Shown one piece after another: positions 1-8,754 of a stretch of 64,000 nucleotides of DNA (position 1 is its first letter; each line of letters starts with the position of its first letter). The DNA is from Pseudomonas cichorii (GTDB lineage Bacteria > Pseudomonadota > Gammaproteobacteria > Pseudomonadales > Pseudomonadaceae), in contig NZ_BLVZ01000019.1 of NCBI RefSeq assembly GCF_015471405.1, positions 53,302 through 117,301 on the forward strand. Direction: 5' to 3'. The notes below the pieces were generated by a model. It saw only the letters and a program-made list of their open reading frames with translations. It did no database searches and was not told the origin of the DNA. A program made the position numbers and the translations under genes.

Positions 1-307
1 GGAAACCCCATGGTTGCAAATCGACAACGTCTTCTATGAAGCTCGTGGTCAGGCCTGGGCGTTGTCGCATCTGCTGCGTGCCATCGAGGTGGACTTCGCG
101 GACGTACTGGCCAAGAAGAACGCTACCGTCAGCGTGCGTCAGATCATTCGTGAGCTGGAGGCTTCCCAGGAGCCGCTGTGGAGCCCGATGGTTCTGAACG
201 GCAGCGCATTTGGCGTGTTGGCCAACCACTCGCTGGTCATGGCCAACTACATCTCGCGAGCCAACGCGGCAGTTATTGACCTTCGTCAGTTGCTGTCCCA
301 GGGCTGA
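1..307 (+). CDS. DUF2333 family protein, C-terminal part
   Basis: The reading frame is open from the left edge (codons from base 2), so the gene begins outside the window and only about 101 C-terminal residues are present; the internal TTG at 14 is not the start. The text contains FYEARGQAWALSHLLRAIEVDF and ends in a helix-rich segment, which I recognise as the end of the DUF2333 family, a conserved pseudomonad protein of unknown function. Its stop overlaps the start of the next gene (ATGA), so the two are probably co-transcribed. Confidence 0.7.
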   Translation, partial: ETPWLQIDNVFYEARGQAWALSHLLRAIEVDFADVLAKKNATVSVRQIIRELEASQEPLWSPMVLNGSAFGVLANHSLVMANYISRANAAVIDLRQLLSQG

Positions 308-852
308 TGGCCGTTTCTTCGCACGAGGCCGCGCACCGCGCCGCCTCGGATGCCGAACTGATCGCCTGGGTCGATGAGCAGGATCAGCTATTGGGCTCGC
401 TCCCCCGTGCCCAATTGCGCGAGCGCGGCCTTATCGGGCGGGGTACCTATATATTGCTGTTCAATTCGGCAGGCGAACTCTGCGTTCACCAAAGAACCCT
501 GAGCAAGGCCATTTACCCAGGTTTCTGGGATGTGGCGGCGGGCGGTATGGTTCAGGCTGGCGAAAGCTATGCCGAGTCCGCAGCCCGCGAGCTTGAGGAA
601 GAACTGGGCGTCGCTGGCGTTGCGTTGCAGGCCCATGAGCAGTTTCTCTTCGATCAGCCGGGCAACCGGATCTGGTGCGCGGTGTTTTCCGCCGTCTGGG
701 ACGGGCCTCTGAGCCTGCAACCGGAAGAGGTGTTGCAGGCGCGTTTTATCCCGGTTGCCCAAGTGCTGACGGAAACCGCTGAAAAGCCTTATTGCCCGGA
801 CTCTCTGGCGGCGCTGAAACGCTATCTGGAGCAGGTCGCAAATGTTCAGTAA
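307..852 (+). CDS. NUDIX hydrolase (YfcD-like)
   Basis: A 181-residue protein with a full NUDIX box at about residues 77-100 (GG-x-x-x-x-GE...REL-x-EELG), the Mg-binding helix that hydrolyses nucleoside diphosphate-X compounds. The N-terminus (EQDQLLGSLPRAQLRERGL...HQRTLSKAIYPGFWD) is typical of the isopentenyl-diphosphate-isomerase-like YfcD subgroup, whose physiological substrate is not established. The ATG overlaps the stop of the DUF2333 gene by 1 base, implying translational coupling. Confidence 0.85.
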   Translation: MAVSSHEAAHRAASDAELIAWVDEQDQLLGSLPRAQLRERGLIGRGTYILLFNSAGELCVHQRTLSKAIYPGFWDVAAGGMVQAGESYAESAARELEEELGVAGVALQAHEQFLFDQPGNRIWCAVFSAVWDGPLSLQPEEVLQARFIPVAQVLTETAEKPYCPDSLAALKRYLEQVANVQ

Positions 853-1027
853 ATTGGCGCATTCAGGCTCTTAGCAAGCATGCTTTTTGCCGGTACACTG
901 CGCGACCTTTTCAAGCTGGGCCGGCCGAGCCGTTCCAGTAGCGCTGCCCCTGCCAGAGTGGGGCTTCGCGGTCGAAGGCTCAATACCGAGCCCGGCCCGT
1001 CTTCAGTCCTCAACAAGAGGATTTCCC

Positions 1028-1399
1028 GTGGCTAAAAAAGCCGCATCCTTCGCCGCCTTGGGTGGCCTGGTGTTTTCAACCGACGCAGGGCGCCATTGCC
1101 CCGAATGTCGTCAGCCCGTCGATGCCTGCACCTGCAAGCAAACCGTCATCCCTGAAGGAGACGGCATTGCGCGCGTGCGGCGCGAGAGCAAAGGCCGTGG
1201 AGGCAAGACCGTGACCACCATCACGGGCGTGCCGCTGGCCGAGGAAGGGCTCAAGGATCTGGCCAAGGCGCTCAAGCAGCGTTGCGGTACAGGCGGAGCC
1301 CTCAAGGACGGAGTGATCGAGATTCAGGGCGATCACGTCGAGCTGTTGCTGGCAGAACTGGTCAAGAAAGGCTTCAAGGCCAAAAAGTCTGGCGGCTGA
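1028..1399 (+). CDS. Sui1/YciH-like translation initiation factor
   Basis: About 123 residues from a GTG start preceded by CAAGAGGA. An in-frame upstream extension to 887 exists, but its predicted residues do not resemble the family. The N-terminal part carries two CPEC/CTC cysteine pairs (CPECRQPVDACTC), and the C-terminal part is the SUI1/eIF1 fold (GGKTVTTITGVPL...LKQRCGTGGALKDGVIEIQGDH). E. coli YciH can influence start-codon fidelity; the role in Pseudomonas is inferred from this family. Confidence 0.88.
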   Translation: MAKKAASFAALGGLVFSTDAGRHCPECRQPVDACTCKQTVIPEGDGIARVRRESKGRGGKTVTTITGVPLAEEGLKDLAKALKQRCGTGGALKDGVIEIQGDHVELLLAELVKKGFKAKKSGG

Positions 1400-1487
1400 G
1401 CGAGAACCAAACCGTCATTTCCACTCTCTACACTGCGCATGCCTGTCATTGGGCCGGCGCTACATGACTTATCTATAGGGGACTTCG

Positions 1488-3401
1488 ATGTCCGTACGAC
1501 GCACACGCAAAGACGATGGCAGCCAATGGACCGTTGCGGACAGCCGCAGTGTTTACGGGATTCGTCATTGGGGGGCCGGTTATTTTGCGATCAATGAAGC
1601 CGGTCGCGTTGAAGTTCGTCCCAAGGGGCCGGGCAGTTCGCCCATCGATCTCTATGAGCAGGTCGACAATCTGCGCAAGAGCGGTCTGTCCCTGCCATTG
1701 CTGGTGCGTTTCCCCGATATCCTGCAGGACCGTGTCCGCCAGTTGACCGGCGCTTTCGACAGCAACATTGCACGCCTGGAATACCAGAGCCAGTACACGG
1801 CGCTGTACCCGATCAAGGTCAACCAGCAGGAAGCGGTGGTGGAAAACATCATCGCCACCCAGAACGTCTCCATCGGCCTTGAGGCGGGTTCCAAGCCCGA
1901 GCTGATGGCGGTGCTGGCGCTGGCCCCCAAGGGCGGGACCATCGTCTGCAACGGTTACAAGGACCGCGAGTTCATCCGCCTGGCACTGATGGGCCAGAAG
2001 CTGGGTCACAACGTCTTCATCGTGATCGAGAAAGAATCCGAAGTCGAACTGGTGATCGAAGAAGCCGCAGAACTCAAGGTCGCTCCGCAAGTGGGTCTGC
2101 GCGTGCGCCTGTCTTCGCTGGCCTCCAGCAAGTGGGCCGACACCGGTGGCGAAAAATCCAAGTTCGGGCTGTCGGCCGCACAGTTGCTCTCGGTGGTCGA
2201 GCGTTTCCGCAAGGCTGGTCTGGACCAGGGCATTCGTCTGCTGCACTTCCACATGGGTTCACAGATCGCCAACCTGGCGGACTACCAGCACGGCTTCAAG
2301 GAAGCGATTCGTTACTACGGCGAGCTGCGCAACCTGGGGCTGCCGGTGGATCACATCGATGTGGGCGGCGGTCTGGGTGTGGACTACGACGGCACGCACT
2401 CGCGTAATGCCAGCTCGATCAACTACGACATGGACGACTACGCCGGTGTCGTGGTCGGCATGCTCAAGGAGTTCTGCGATGCGCAGGGCTTGCCGCATCC
2501 GCACATCTTCTCCGAAAGTGGCCGTTCTCTGACCGCGCACCACGCCATGTTGGTGGTGCAGGTGACTGACGTCGAAAGACACAACGATGACGTCCCGGTG
2601 ATCGAAGACAAGGAAAGCCTGCCGGAAACCGTGCAGTGGCTGATCGATCTGCTTGGCCCGACCGATATCGAGATGGTGACCGAGACTTACTGGCGCGCCA
2701 CGCACTACATGAGCGATATCGCGACCCAGTACGCCGATGGCAAGATCAGCCTGGCGCAGAAAGCCTTGGGCGAGCAGTGCTATTTCGCAGTCTGCCGCCG
2801 CCTGCATAACTCGCTGAAGGCCCGTCAGCGCTCCCACCGTCAGGTGCTGGACGAACTCAACGACAAGCTGGCCGACAAGTACATCTGCAACTTCTCGGTA
2901 TTCCAGAGCCTGCCCGATACCTGGGCCATCGGGCAGGTATTGCCGATCATCCCCTTGCATCGTCTGGACGAAGAGCCTGTGCGCCGTGCGGTGCTTCAGG
3001 ACCTGACCTGTGACTCGGATGGCAAGATCAACCAGTACGTGGACGAGCAGAGCATCGAAACCAGCATGCCGGTGCATGCCCTGAATGAAGGCGAAGACTA
3101 CCTGCTGGGGATTTTCCTGGTGGGCGCCTATCAGGAGATCCTGGGTGACATGCACAACCTGTTCGGTGATACCGATTCGGTGAACATTTACCAGAACCTG
3201 GACGGCAGCGTGTACCACGCCGGTATCGAAACCCACGACACCATCGAGGACATGCTGCGTTACGTACACTTGTCGCCGGAAGAACTGATGACCCATTACC
3301 GGGACAAGGTTGCCAGCGCCAGGATCAGCCCGCGTGAGCGTACGCAGTATCTGGATGCGTTGCGCCTTGGCCTGACTCGTTCGTCTTACTTGTCTTCCTG
3401 A
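1488..3401 (+). CDS. speA: Biosynthetic arginine decarboxylase
   Basis: A 637-residue PLP-dependent fold-III decarboxylase converting arginine to agmatine, the first step of the arginine route to putrescine. The PLP lysine lies in ALYPIKVNQQ (about residue 107), the phosphate-binding glycine run in HIDVGGGLGVDYDG, and the catalytic cysteine side is in the C-terminal domain. Length matches the SpeA family (about 630-660). AGGGGACTTCG precedes the ATG. The gene is followed by a long perfect hairpin that may end transcription. speD further right in the window belongs to the same polyamine metabolism. Confidence 0.97.
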   Translation: MSVRRTRKDDGSQWTVADSRSVYGIRHWGAGYFAINEAGRVEVRPKGPGSSPIDLYEQVDNLRKSGLSLPLLVRFPDILQDRVRQLTGAFDSNIARLEYQSQYTALYPIKVNQQEAVVENIIATQNVSIGLEAGSKPELMAVLALAPKGGTIVCNGYKDREFIRLALMGQKLGHNVFIVIEKESEVELVIEEAAELKVAPQVGLRVRLSSLASSKWADTGGEKSKFGLSAAQLLSVVERFRKAGLDQGIRLLHFHMGSQIANLADYQHGFKEAIRYYGELRNLGLPVDHIDVGGGLGVDYDGTHSRNASSINYDMDDYAGVVVGMLKEFCDAQGLPHPHIFSESGRSLTAHHAMLVVQVTDVERHNDDVPVIEDKESLPETVQWLIDLLGPTDIEMVTETYWRATHYMSDIATQYADGKISLAQKALGEQCYFAVCRRLHNSLKARQRSHRQVLDELNDKLADKYICNFSVFQSLPDTWAIGQVLPIIPLHRLDEEPVRRAVLQDLTCDSDGKINQYVDEQSIETSMPVHALNEGEDYLLGIFLVGAYQEILGDMHNLFGDTDSVNIYQNLDGSVYHAGIETHDTIEDMLRYVHLSPEELMTHYRDKVASARISPRERTQYLDALRLGLTRSSYLSS

Positions 3402-3412
3402 TCTGTTCTTCT

Positions 3413-3490
3413 CGAATGAGCGGAACGCCGCCCGATTCGCTCCTACCCCACACCTCGTAGGAGCGAATCGGGCGGCGTTCCGCTCATTCG
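3413..3490. repeat. REP-type inverted repeat, 34-bp perfect arms
   Basis: The arms 3413-3446 and 3457-3490 are exact reverse complements separated by 10 bases. The core GTAGGAGCGAAT recurs in the palindrome at 15297-15322 and the hairpin at 34175-34234, so this is a member of a genomic REP family. It sits 12 bases after the speA stop and may act as a transcription stop or mRNA 3'-end stabiliser (inference). Confidence 0.9.
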
Positions 3491-3614
3491 CGATCAATCA
3501 CTGTGTAGTCCAAAACCGCTTCACGTGTAGGCAACGTCCTGTTCTGCCTTTTGCTCTCTACTCGATCCCGCTTCTCGGCCAGAATCGTTGGCCGCCCCTG
3601 TAGAGAACATCCCC

Positions 3615-5015
3615 ATGCCCGATCCCGCCAGCGCGCCGCTTTTTCGTCTGGAGATCGCCCGTCTGCGTCATTGTTTTACCGTCCTTTCGTTACAAGGCAT
3701 GGAAGCAATCAGTCAGCCTTTTGCCTTTGAGCTTGAGGTCGTCAACGAAGGGCTTGAGGTGAATCTGGCAAGTCTGATGTACAAGCCGGTGTTCCTCTGC
3801 TTTCAAGGCAGTGATCACGGTTTTCATGGGCAGATTCACGGCGCGAGTCGCAGTCATTTCCGTCCCGGGCCTGCCTGCTACCGGCTGAAAGTCGGTCCGC
3901 GGCTGGCCTGTCTCGGGCAACGTTACAATCAGCGTATCTTTCAACACATGACCGCTCCGCAGATCATCGCCAGGGTCCTGGAGGAACATGGACTGCGCAA
4001 AGGCAGCTATCGCTTCGAGCTGAAAACCCAGTGCCGGGAGCGCGAGTATTGTGCGCAGTATCAGGAGTCCGACCTGCAACTGGTGCAGCGCCTGTGTGCC
4101 GAAGAGGGTATCCACTATCACTTTGTTCATTCCCGTCGGCGCCATGAGGTGGTGTTCGGCGATAGCCTGCGGGGCTTTCGTCCAACGCCTGCGGCGCCCT
4201 GGCGACAATTGCCGAAACCGTCTGGCGTTACCCGCTTTGCTGTCAGCATCAAGGGCCAGGATTTGCCGGGCTCCCGCGCCAGGCAACGAGCCGAGGGCGA
4301 AAGCAGCCTGCCATTTGTGATGTCGGGGTATTTATTGCCGCTGACGGGCCACCCCGAGGTTGAGTGGAATCACATGTGGCTGCTAAGCCGGGTTGAGCAT
4401 CGTTACCAGGAGTCTGTACCGGAGGATGGAAGCGCAGAGCGGTATACCAATCGGTTCCATGCCGTTCCCTGGGAAGTCGGCTTCAGCGTGCCTGAGCCGC
4501 AACCCCGCTCGAAAGTGCCGCAACTGCAACGGGCCTGGGTCATCGGCCCGGCAGGGATGGAGGTCGGGCTTGATTCGGTTGGTCGTCTCAAGGTGCAACT
4601 TGAGTGGGGGCTACAGGGGCGGGGAGCGCGCTACAACGATTGCTGGCTGCCCGTGATGCCTGGCCTTGAACTGGTATTTACCGGCGGGATGGAGGTACTG
4701 GTGAGTTTGCTCGATGACGATATGGACCGGCCGATGATCATCGCCTGCCTGCACTCTCGCGCCTGTGAGCCGGTTTTCACGCAGTCCGCAGATGTATTGC
4801 CTGCCGACAGTGTTCAGGCGCAGCTGGATTGGCAGATGATCATGGGGAATAAGCGACGCTTTCGTCTGGAGAACGGGCCGACGGTGTCTTTTGAAGAAGG
4901 CAGCGAGCTGTCGTTGAGCATTGGTTCCAGTCGGGTCCGGCTTGATTCAAGTGGCCTGACCCTGACCAGTCCGCGTATTACCTTTGCCGGCAAGATGGCC
5001 GAGAGCGATCAGTAG
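3615..5015 (+). CDS. Orphan VgrG-like / phage gpD-like spike protein
   Basis: About 466 residues with the gp27/gpD-like fold of VgrG: FRLEIARLRHCFTVLSLQGMEAISQPFAFELEV at the N-terminus, RFELKTQCREREYCAQYQESDLQLVQRLCAEEGIHY in the middle and the OB-fold region GLDSVGRLKVQLEW. The C-terminus is short: only about 60 residues follow the OB domain, without a long beta-helix needle extension or effector. I chose ATG 3615; the ATG-less upstream codon at 3588 adds nine unlikely residues. No type VI secretion gene is adjacent, so it is an orphan. The 3' end overlaps the convergent MATE gene by 7 bases. Confidence 0.8.
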   Translation: MPDPASAPLFRLEIARLRHCFTVLSLQGMEAISQPFAFELEVVNEGLEVNLASLMYKPVFLCFQGSDHGFHGQIHGASRSHFRPGPACYRLKVGPRLACLGQRYNQRIFQHMTAPQIIARVLEEHGLRKGSYRFELKTQCREREYCAQYQESDLQLVQRLCAEEGIHYHFVHSRRRHEVVFGDSLRGFRPTPAAPWRQLPKPSGVTRFAVSIKGQDLPGSRARQRAEGESSLPFVMSGYLLPLTGHPEVEWNHMWLLSRVEHRYQESVPEDGSAERYTNRFHAVPWEVGFSVPEPQPRSKVPQLQRAWVIGPAGMEVGLDSVGRLKVQLEWGLQGRGARYNDCWLPVMPGLELVFTGGMEVLVSLLDDDMDRPMIIACLHSRACEPVFTQSADVLPADSVQAQLDWQMIMGNKRRFRLENGPTVSFEEGSELSLSIGSSRVRLDSSGLTLTSPRITFAGKMAESDQ

Positions 5016-6349
5016 GTAAACCAGCCGTCCTTGCGGTTAAGGCGCCAGGCAATGCTTCCAAGGCTTAAGCCGCGCAGCAGGGTAAATGCCAGGAAGGTCA
5101 GCCAGAGCCCGTGATTGCCCTGATCGACTGCAATAAAGGCGACGGGAGCGATGAGTATCACGCTGATCAGCATTGCATTGCGCATCTCCCGGGCGCGGGT
5201 TGCGCCGATGAACAGACCGTCCAGCAAGTAGCTCCAGACCGCTAGCAAAGGCATTGCAGCCAGATAAGGCAGGTAGATGAGGGCGGTTTCACGCACTTCG
5301 GGGATGTTGGTCTGCATCTGCACGAACAGATGCCCGCCCGTCAGGAACAGCAGGGCAAAAGCTGAACTGGCAATCAGCGACCAGCCACCGGCCACCACCA
5401 GCGAGCGGCGTAATGCCGTCCGGTCGCGTGCTCCAATGGCATGGCCGCACAGGGCCTCTACGGCATGTGCCAGCCCGTCCAGCGCATGGGAGGTCAGCAA
5501 CAGGCCGTTGAGCAGCAGGGCGTTGGCGGCGACGGTTGCATCGCCCAGTCGGGCGCCTTGAGCGGTGATCAGGAACATGATCGATTGCAGTGCCAGGGTG
5601 CGAATGAAAATGTCGCGGTTGACCGCCAGCAGTGGTCGCCAGTTGCTCCAGAGCTTCAGGGCGGCCCAGACAATCTTGCCAGACCAGGCCTGCAAGGCTT
5701 TTCGAGCCATGACCAGGCCTAGTAATGCGCCGGTCCACTCGGCGAGCACCGATGCCCGTGCCGAACCGACTACACCCCAGTCCAGGCCCAGAACGAACCA
5801 CAGGTTGAGAATGATGTTCACCGTATTGGTGATCAGCAGAATCGCCAACGGCGCCCTGGCGTTCTGGGTGCCGAGAAACCAGCCCACCAGCGCGTAGCTG
5901 GCCAGTGCTGCAGGCAGGCCGAAAAGTCGGGCGTGGAAGAAGTCGAGTGTCATCTGTTGCAGGTCGGCCGAAGGTTGCATGATCGACAGAGCCAGATGAC
6001 TGAATGGCAAGGCAATCAGCCCGAGCAGGAAGGCCAGCCCCATGGCCAGGAGCAGGCCTTGCAGCAGAATCTGACGCAAGGCCGCGCCGTCACCACGTCC
6101 CGCAGCCTGAGCTGCAAAACCGGTGGTGCCCATGCGCAGAAAACCCATGGCCCATGCCAGAAAGGTGTAGAGCGTGGCGCCCACAGCGACTGCACCCAAT
6201 TGATGGGCGTGGGGCAAGTGGCCAATCACGGCGGTGTCGACCAGTGCTACCAGCGGTACTGAAATATTCGACAGGATCATCGGCAGCGCCAGGCCCCAGA
6301 CTCGATGATGAGTGGGGCGATGACGCCAATCGCTGGACAACTTGGACAT
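5009..6349 (-). CDS. MATE family efflux transporter (DinF-like)
   Basis: About 446 residues, strongly hydrophobic with around 12 predicted membrane helices. The opening HRVWGLALPMILSNISVPLVALVDTAVIGHL is typical of the DinF subfamily of MATE antiporters, which export cationic or toxic compounds using a Na or H gradient. I chose the ATG at 6349 (GGGAG seven bases upstream) over the ORF start at 6373. The substrate cannot be told from sequence. In other bacteria dinF lies beside lexA; here it does not. Confidence 0.88.
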   Translation of the reverse strand: MSKLSSDWRHRPTHHRVWGLALPMILSNISVPLVALVDTAVIGHLPHAHQLGAVAVGATLYTFLAWAMGFLRMGTTGFAAQAAGRGDGAALRQILLQGLLLAMGLAFLLGLIALPFSHLALSIMQPSADLQQMTLDFFHARLFGLPAALASYALVGWFLGTQNARAPLAILLITNTVNIILNLWFVLGLDWGVVGSARASVLAEWTGALLGLVMARKALQAWSGKIVWAALKLWSNWRPLLAVNRDIFIRTLALQSIMFLITAQGARLGDATVAANALLLNGLLLTSHALDGLAHAVEALCGHAIGARDRTALRRSLVVAGGWSLIASSAFALLFLTGGHLFVQMQTNIPEVRETALIYLPYLAAMPLLAVWSYLLDGLFIGATRAREMRNAMLISVILIAPVAFIAVDQGNHGLWLTFLAFTLLRGLSLGSIAWRLNRKDGWFTY

Positions 6350-6420
6350 GAGGACTCCCGGCAAGGCGGGCATTGTAGCCCTAATACCGGTCAGTCAGAA
6401 CGTGCGATGCAGGAGCGCAA

Positions 6421-6714
6421 TCAGTGGATGATCCAGCTCAGTAGCCACAACCCCAGCGCCAGCCAGATGATGCCCATGATGATGGAGGCGCGCATGAAGG
6501 CGCGGATGGCGGAGTAAAGAAGCATCAGGCCGATGACCAGCGCAACGATGCTGATCAGTGAAGCGTCCATACCCAGAGTGCGGGACAAGCCGTCAACGAA
6601 ATTGCCGCCGGCATGGGTAAAACCGTTGAACAGCCAGGCCAGGGTATCCACGATGAAGCGAATCACTGACCCGATTGCCTGCCCCAGCCATTCAAAAAAG
6701 CTTTCTACCTTCAT
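6421..6714 (-). CDS. Small inner-membrane protein of unknown function
   Basis: A 97-residue protein with an amphipathic N-terminus (MKVESFFEWLGQAIGSVIRFIVDTLAWLFNGF) and two clear membrane helices at about residues 52-68 and 75-95. I do not recognise a named family; similar small proteins occur next to this MATE gene in pseudomonads, as far as I recall. It is separated from the MATE gene by about 70 bases on the same strand. Confidence 0.6.
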   Translation of the reverse strand: MKVESFFEWLGQAIGSVIRFIVDTLAWLFNGFTHAGGNFVDGLSRTLGMDASLISIVALVIGLMLLYSAIRAFMRASIIMGIIWLALGLWLLSWIIH

Positions 6715-6797
6715 ATGTGCATCCTGATCACGGTTATAGGTCTGCTCGCTTTGGCTATCGGGCAGTATGGCTAGTTCCGTGGATCATGAAGTTCGTG

Positions 6798-7205
6798 TCA
6801 TTGCACCTGAAAGATTTTCGGCTCGGGAAACAGGTTGTTCAGGGTTTCCAGCAAGCGGACGTGATAGATCGGCTTGCGGAACAGGTCCAGCACCTGCAGG
6901 CGCAGCAGGTCGCTGACATCTTCCATGTCGGCATGGCCTGAGGTGACAATCACAGGCAGATGCTGGCGCGAAGTATGTTCACGCAGTCGTTTTATCAACT
7001 GAATGCCGCTTTCCTCCGGCATACGCAAATCGGTAATGACCAGAGCGATATCCGGATGGCGAGTCAGCTGTTGCAAGGCAATCTTGACCGAGGACGCAGT
7101 GAAGCAGCAGAACCCCTCGCCTTCGAGTAGTTCTGCCAACTCTTCATTGGCGTCCTCTTCGTCATCAACCAGAAGCAGCTGTTGGCGTGTGGGGTGGACG
7201 GCCAT
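6798..7205 (-). CDS. Stand-alone receiver-domain response regulator
   Basis: 135 residues that make up one CheY-like receiver and nothing else: acidic pair DDEE at about 14-17, phosphoacceptor Asp59 in VITDLRMPEESG, conserved Thr/Ser in IVTSGHAD and Lys in FRKPI. No output domain is present, so it probably works by protein-protein contact. It lies just outside the Tad pilus genes, transcribed in the same direction as flp; a link with the PprA kinase 10 kb away is possible but not shown. Confidence 0.88.
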   Translation of the reverse strand: MAVHPTRQQLLLVDDEEDANEELAELLEGEGFCCFTASSVKIALQQLTRHPDIALVITDLRMPEESGIQLIKRLREHTSRQHLPVIVTSGHADMEDVSDLLRLQVLDLFRKPIYHVRLLETLNNLFPEPKIFQVQ

Positions 7206-7276
7206 ATTGATACCTATAAAAAACGTTGGTAACGGCCTCGGATCTTACAACACTTTGTCCTCGTTCAATCAAGCCG

Positions 7277-7480
7277 TCAGACTGCCGTACCGCCCAATGC
7301 AACCAGCACCTGGTTGAAAATGATTCTGACCTGAGCACTGATGGCCGGAACGAAGGCAACGATGGCGACCGCCACCATGGCAGCGAGCAGTACATATTCG
7401 ATAGCCGATGCGGCTTCCCGGTTTTTGAGGAATGCCTGAATTTGCGTATAAGCGCGTATGTATAAATTGGTAAGGAACAT
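7277..7480 (-). CDS. flp: Flp type IVb prepilin
   Basis: A 67-residue prepilin from ATG 7480, chosen because AAGGAG lies seven bases upstream; longer in-frame starts have no site. The leader MFLTNLYIRAYTQIQAFLKNR precedes the Flp motif AASAIEYVLLAAMVAVAIVAF with the conserved Glu-Tyr pair. It is the major subunit of the Tad pilus, cut by the prepilin peptidase encoded at 16185-16655. Oddity: the residue at the usual cleavage point is Ala where most Flp proteins have Gly. It is divergent from rcpC, as in P. aeruginosa. Confidence 0.9.
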   Translation of the reverse strand: MFLTNLYIRAYTQIQAFLKNREAASAIEYVLLAAMVAVAIVAFVPAISAQVRIIFNQVLVALGGTAV

Positions 7481-7784
7481 CACAATTCTCCTTGCACCAT
7501 TCATGGCGCGGGTAATACCAGCCGTTTTCATACATCCCCTTGCAGTTACAGCATTGCCCTCAACTCGCGAACCCACAACCGTAATAAAGCATTAATCACA
7601 AAGTTATAGCGGGCCCTGTGGTTCGCAATTCAGGTATTCAGATAAGGATATTTCGCAGGGCTTAATGGCGTTTTGGGTGGTGTGGGCTACCTTCAAAAGA
7701 GCAGCATGTGATTGTTCTTCATTGCTATTGCGAAGTTGATGCGTTGGATTGAGGTGATCATGCGATGACAAAGGAAGCGTTGCC
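7481..7784. promoter_or_regulatory. Divergent flp / rcpC control region
   Basis: About 300 bases between flp (minus) and rcpC (plus), AT-rich relative to its neighbours. By position it must carry the promoters of both transcripts and, by analogy with P. aeruginosa, sites for the PprB response regulator. I could not identify a specific binding motif. No gene is visible inside. Confidence 0.5.
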
Positions 7785-8735
7785 ATGAGCAGTCGTATCA
7801 CCATGGTGCTCGCTGTCGTTTTTTTACTCGGAGCGATATTGGCCGGGTATCTGGGAATAATGGTCAGTAAAGAGCCTGCGGCGCCACCCGTGGAGGCTCC
7901 TGTCGTTGAGGCACCGCCACCTGTCGAAGTTGCGCCGCCTGCCCCGCCCGTGGAAGAAGCGTTGCGCCAGAATGTCGTGGTGCTGGCGCACGATGTTCCT
8001 GCCTACACCCCAATCCAGGCTGAAGACCTGGTGATCGAGCGCCTGAAGGTTGCGCCTGCCGGGAGTTTCAGCAATATCGACCAGGTTGTGAATCGCAGTA
8101 CCTGGCGCACGCTGGCGGCAGGAACCTGGTTGAGTGAAAGCAGTTTCGAGGCCGGAGGCACGCTGGCGCGGATGATTCGTCCTGACGAACGCGCACTGGC
8201 TTTGGCCGTTGATGAGGTGATTGGCGCGTCCGGGCAGCTCAGCCCCGGAGATTATGTCGATGTTCTGCTTTATCTGCCTGAAGACACCACTAATCCTGTC
8301 CGCTCCAGCCAGGTCGTGGTGCCTGCCTTGAGAGTCCTGAGCGTCGGTGAGCTTCTTGGTCCGACCCGTGATGGCAAGCCCGCACAAGATATCAGTATCG
8401 AAGAACGCATCAGGCTGGAGCAGCAGCGCCTGAGCGCCCGATCGGTGGTGGTGGCTGTGCCCGAATCGTTATTGGTGCGCTTGTTACTGGCTACCCAGAC
8501 CGGCGTGATGCGCCTGGCGGTACGAAGTGCCGATGAGGGCAACCTTCAAGATTACTGGAGCGGCGATGCCAGCCGTCCCGATGTTGCCGTGCGCCTGGAT
8601 TCTGCCAGGCGCAATCTGGTGCAGTTCAGCCAATTGGCTCTGAGTGCTCCGGCCACCAGTCATATCGGTGCGTCTCGCGGATCTCGTGGCGTTGAGGTGA
8701 TTCGCGGCAACCAGGTTACGCAACAAACCCCCTGA
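7785..8735 (+). CDS. rcpC: Flp pilus assembly protein RcpC/CpaB
   Basis: 316 residues: one N-terminal membrane helix (about 5-27), a Pro/Ala/Glu-rich periplasmic linker (EAPVVEAPPPVEVAPPAPPVEE), then the SAF/RcpC domain (VVVLAHDVPAYTPIQAEDLVIERLKV...LAVDEVIGASGQLSPGDYVDVLL). RcpC/CpaB is a periplasmic part of the Tad apparatus that cooperates with the secretin. First gene of an eight-gene plus-strand operon running to 15269 with short gaps or overlaps. Confidence 0.93.
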   Translation: MSSRITMVLAVVFLLGAILAGYLGIMVSKEPAAPPVEAPVVEAPPPVEVAPPAPPVEEALRQNVVVLAHDVPAYTPIQAEDLVIERLKVAPAGSFSNIDQVVNRSTWRTLAAGTWLSESSFEAGGTLARMIRPDERALALAVDEVIGASGQLSPGDYVDVLLYLPEDTTNPVRSSQVVVPALRVLSVGELLGPTRDGKPAQDISIEERIRLEQQRLSARSVVVAVPESLLVRLLLATQTGVMRLAVRSADEGNLQDYWSGDASRPDVAVRLDSARRNLVQFSQLALSAPATSHIGASRGSRGVEVIRGNQVTQQTP

Positions 8736-8754
8736 TTGAGCAAGGAAGCATTTG

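Noticed and set aside
918..999. tRNA-like segment with GGGCCGG and CCGGCCC ends before the Sui1 gene
   Set aside because: The ends can pair over about 78 bases, but the anticodon and T arms do not form and the conserved GGTTCRA loop is missing, so no tRNA is called.
2259..3497. 412-codon open frame antisense to speA
   Set aside because: A shadow of the GC-rich speA gene: the sense frame is a full, well-conserved enzyme, and the antisense protein has no family features.
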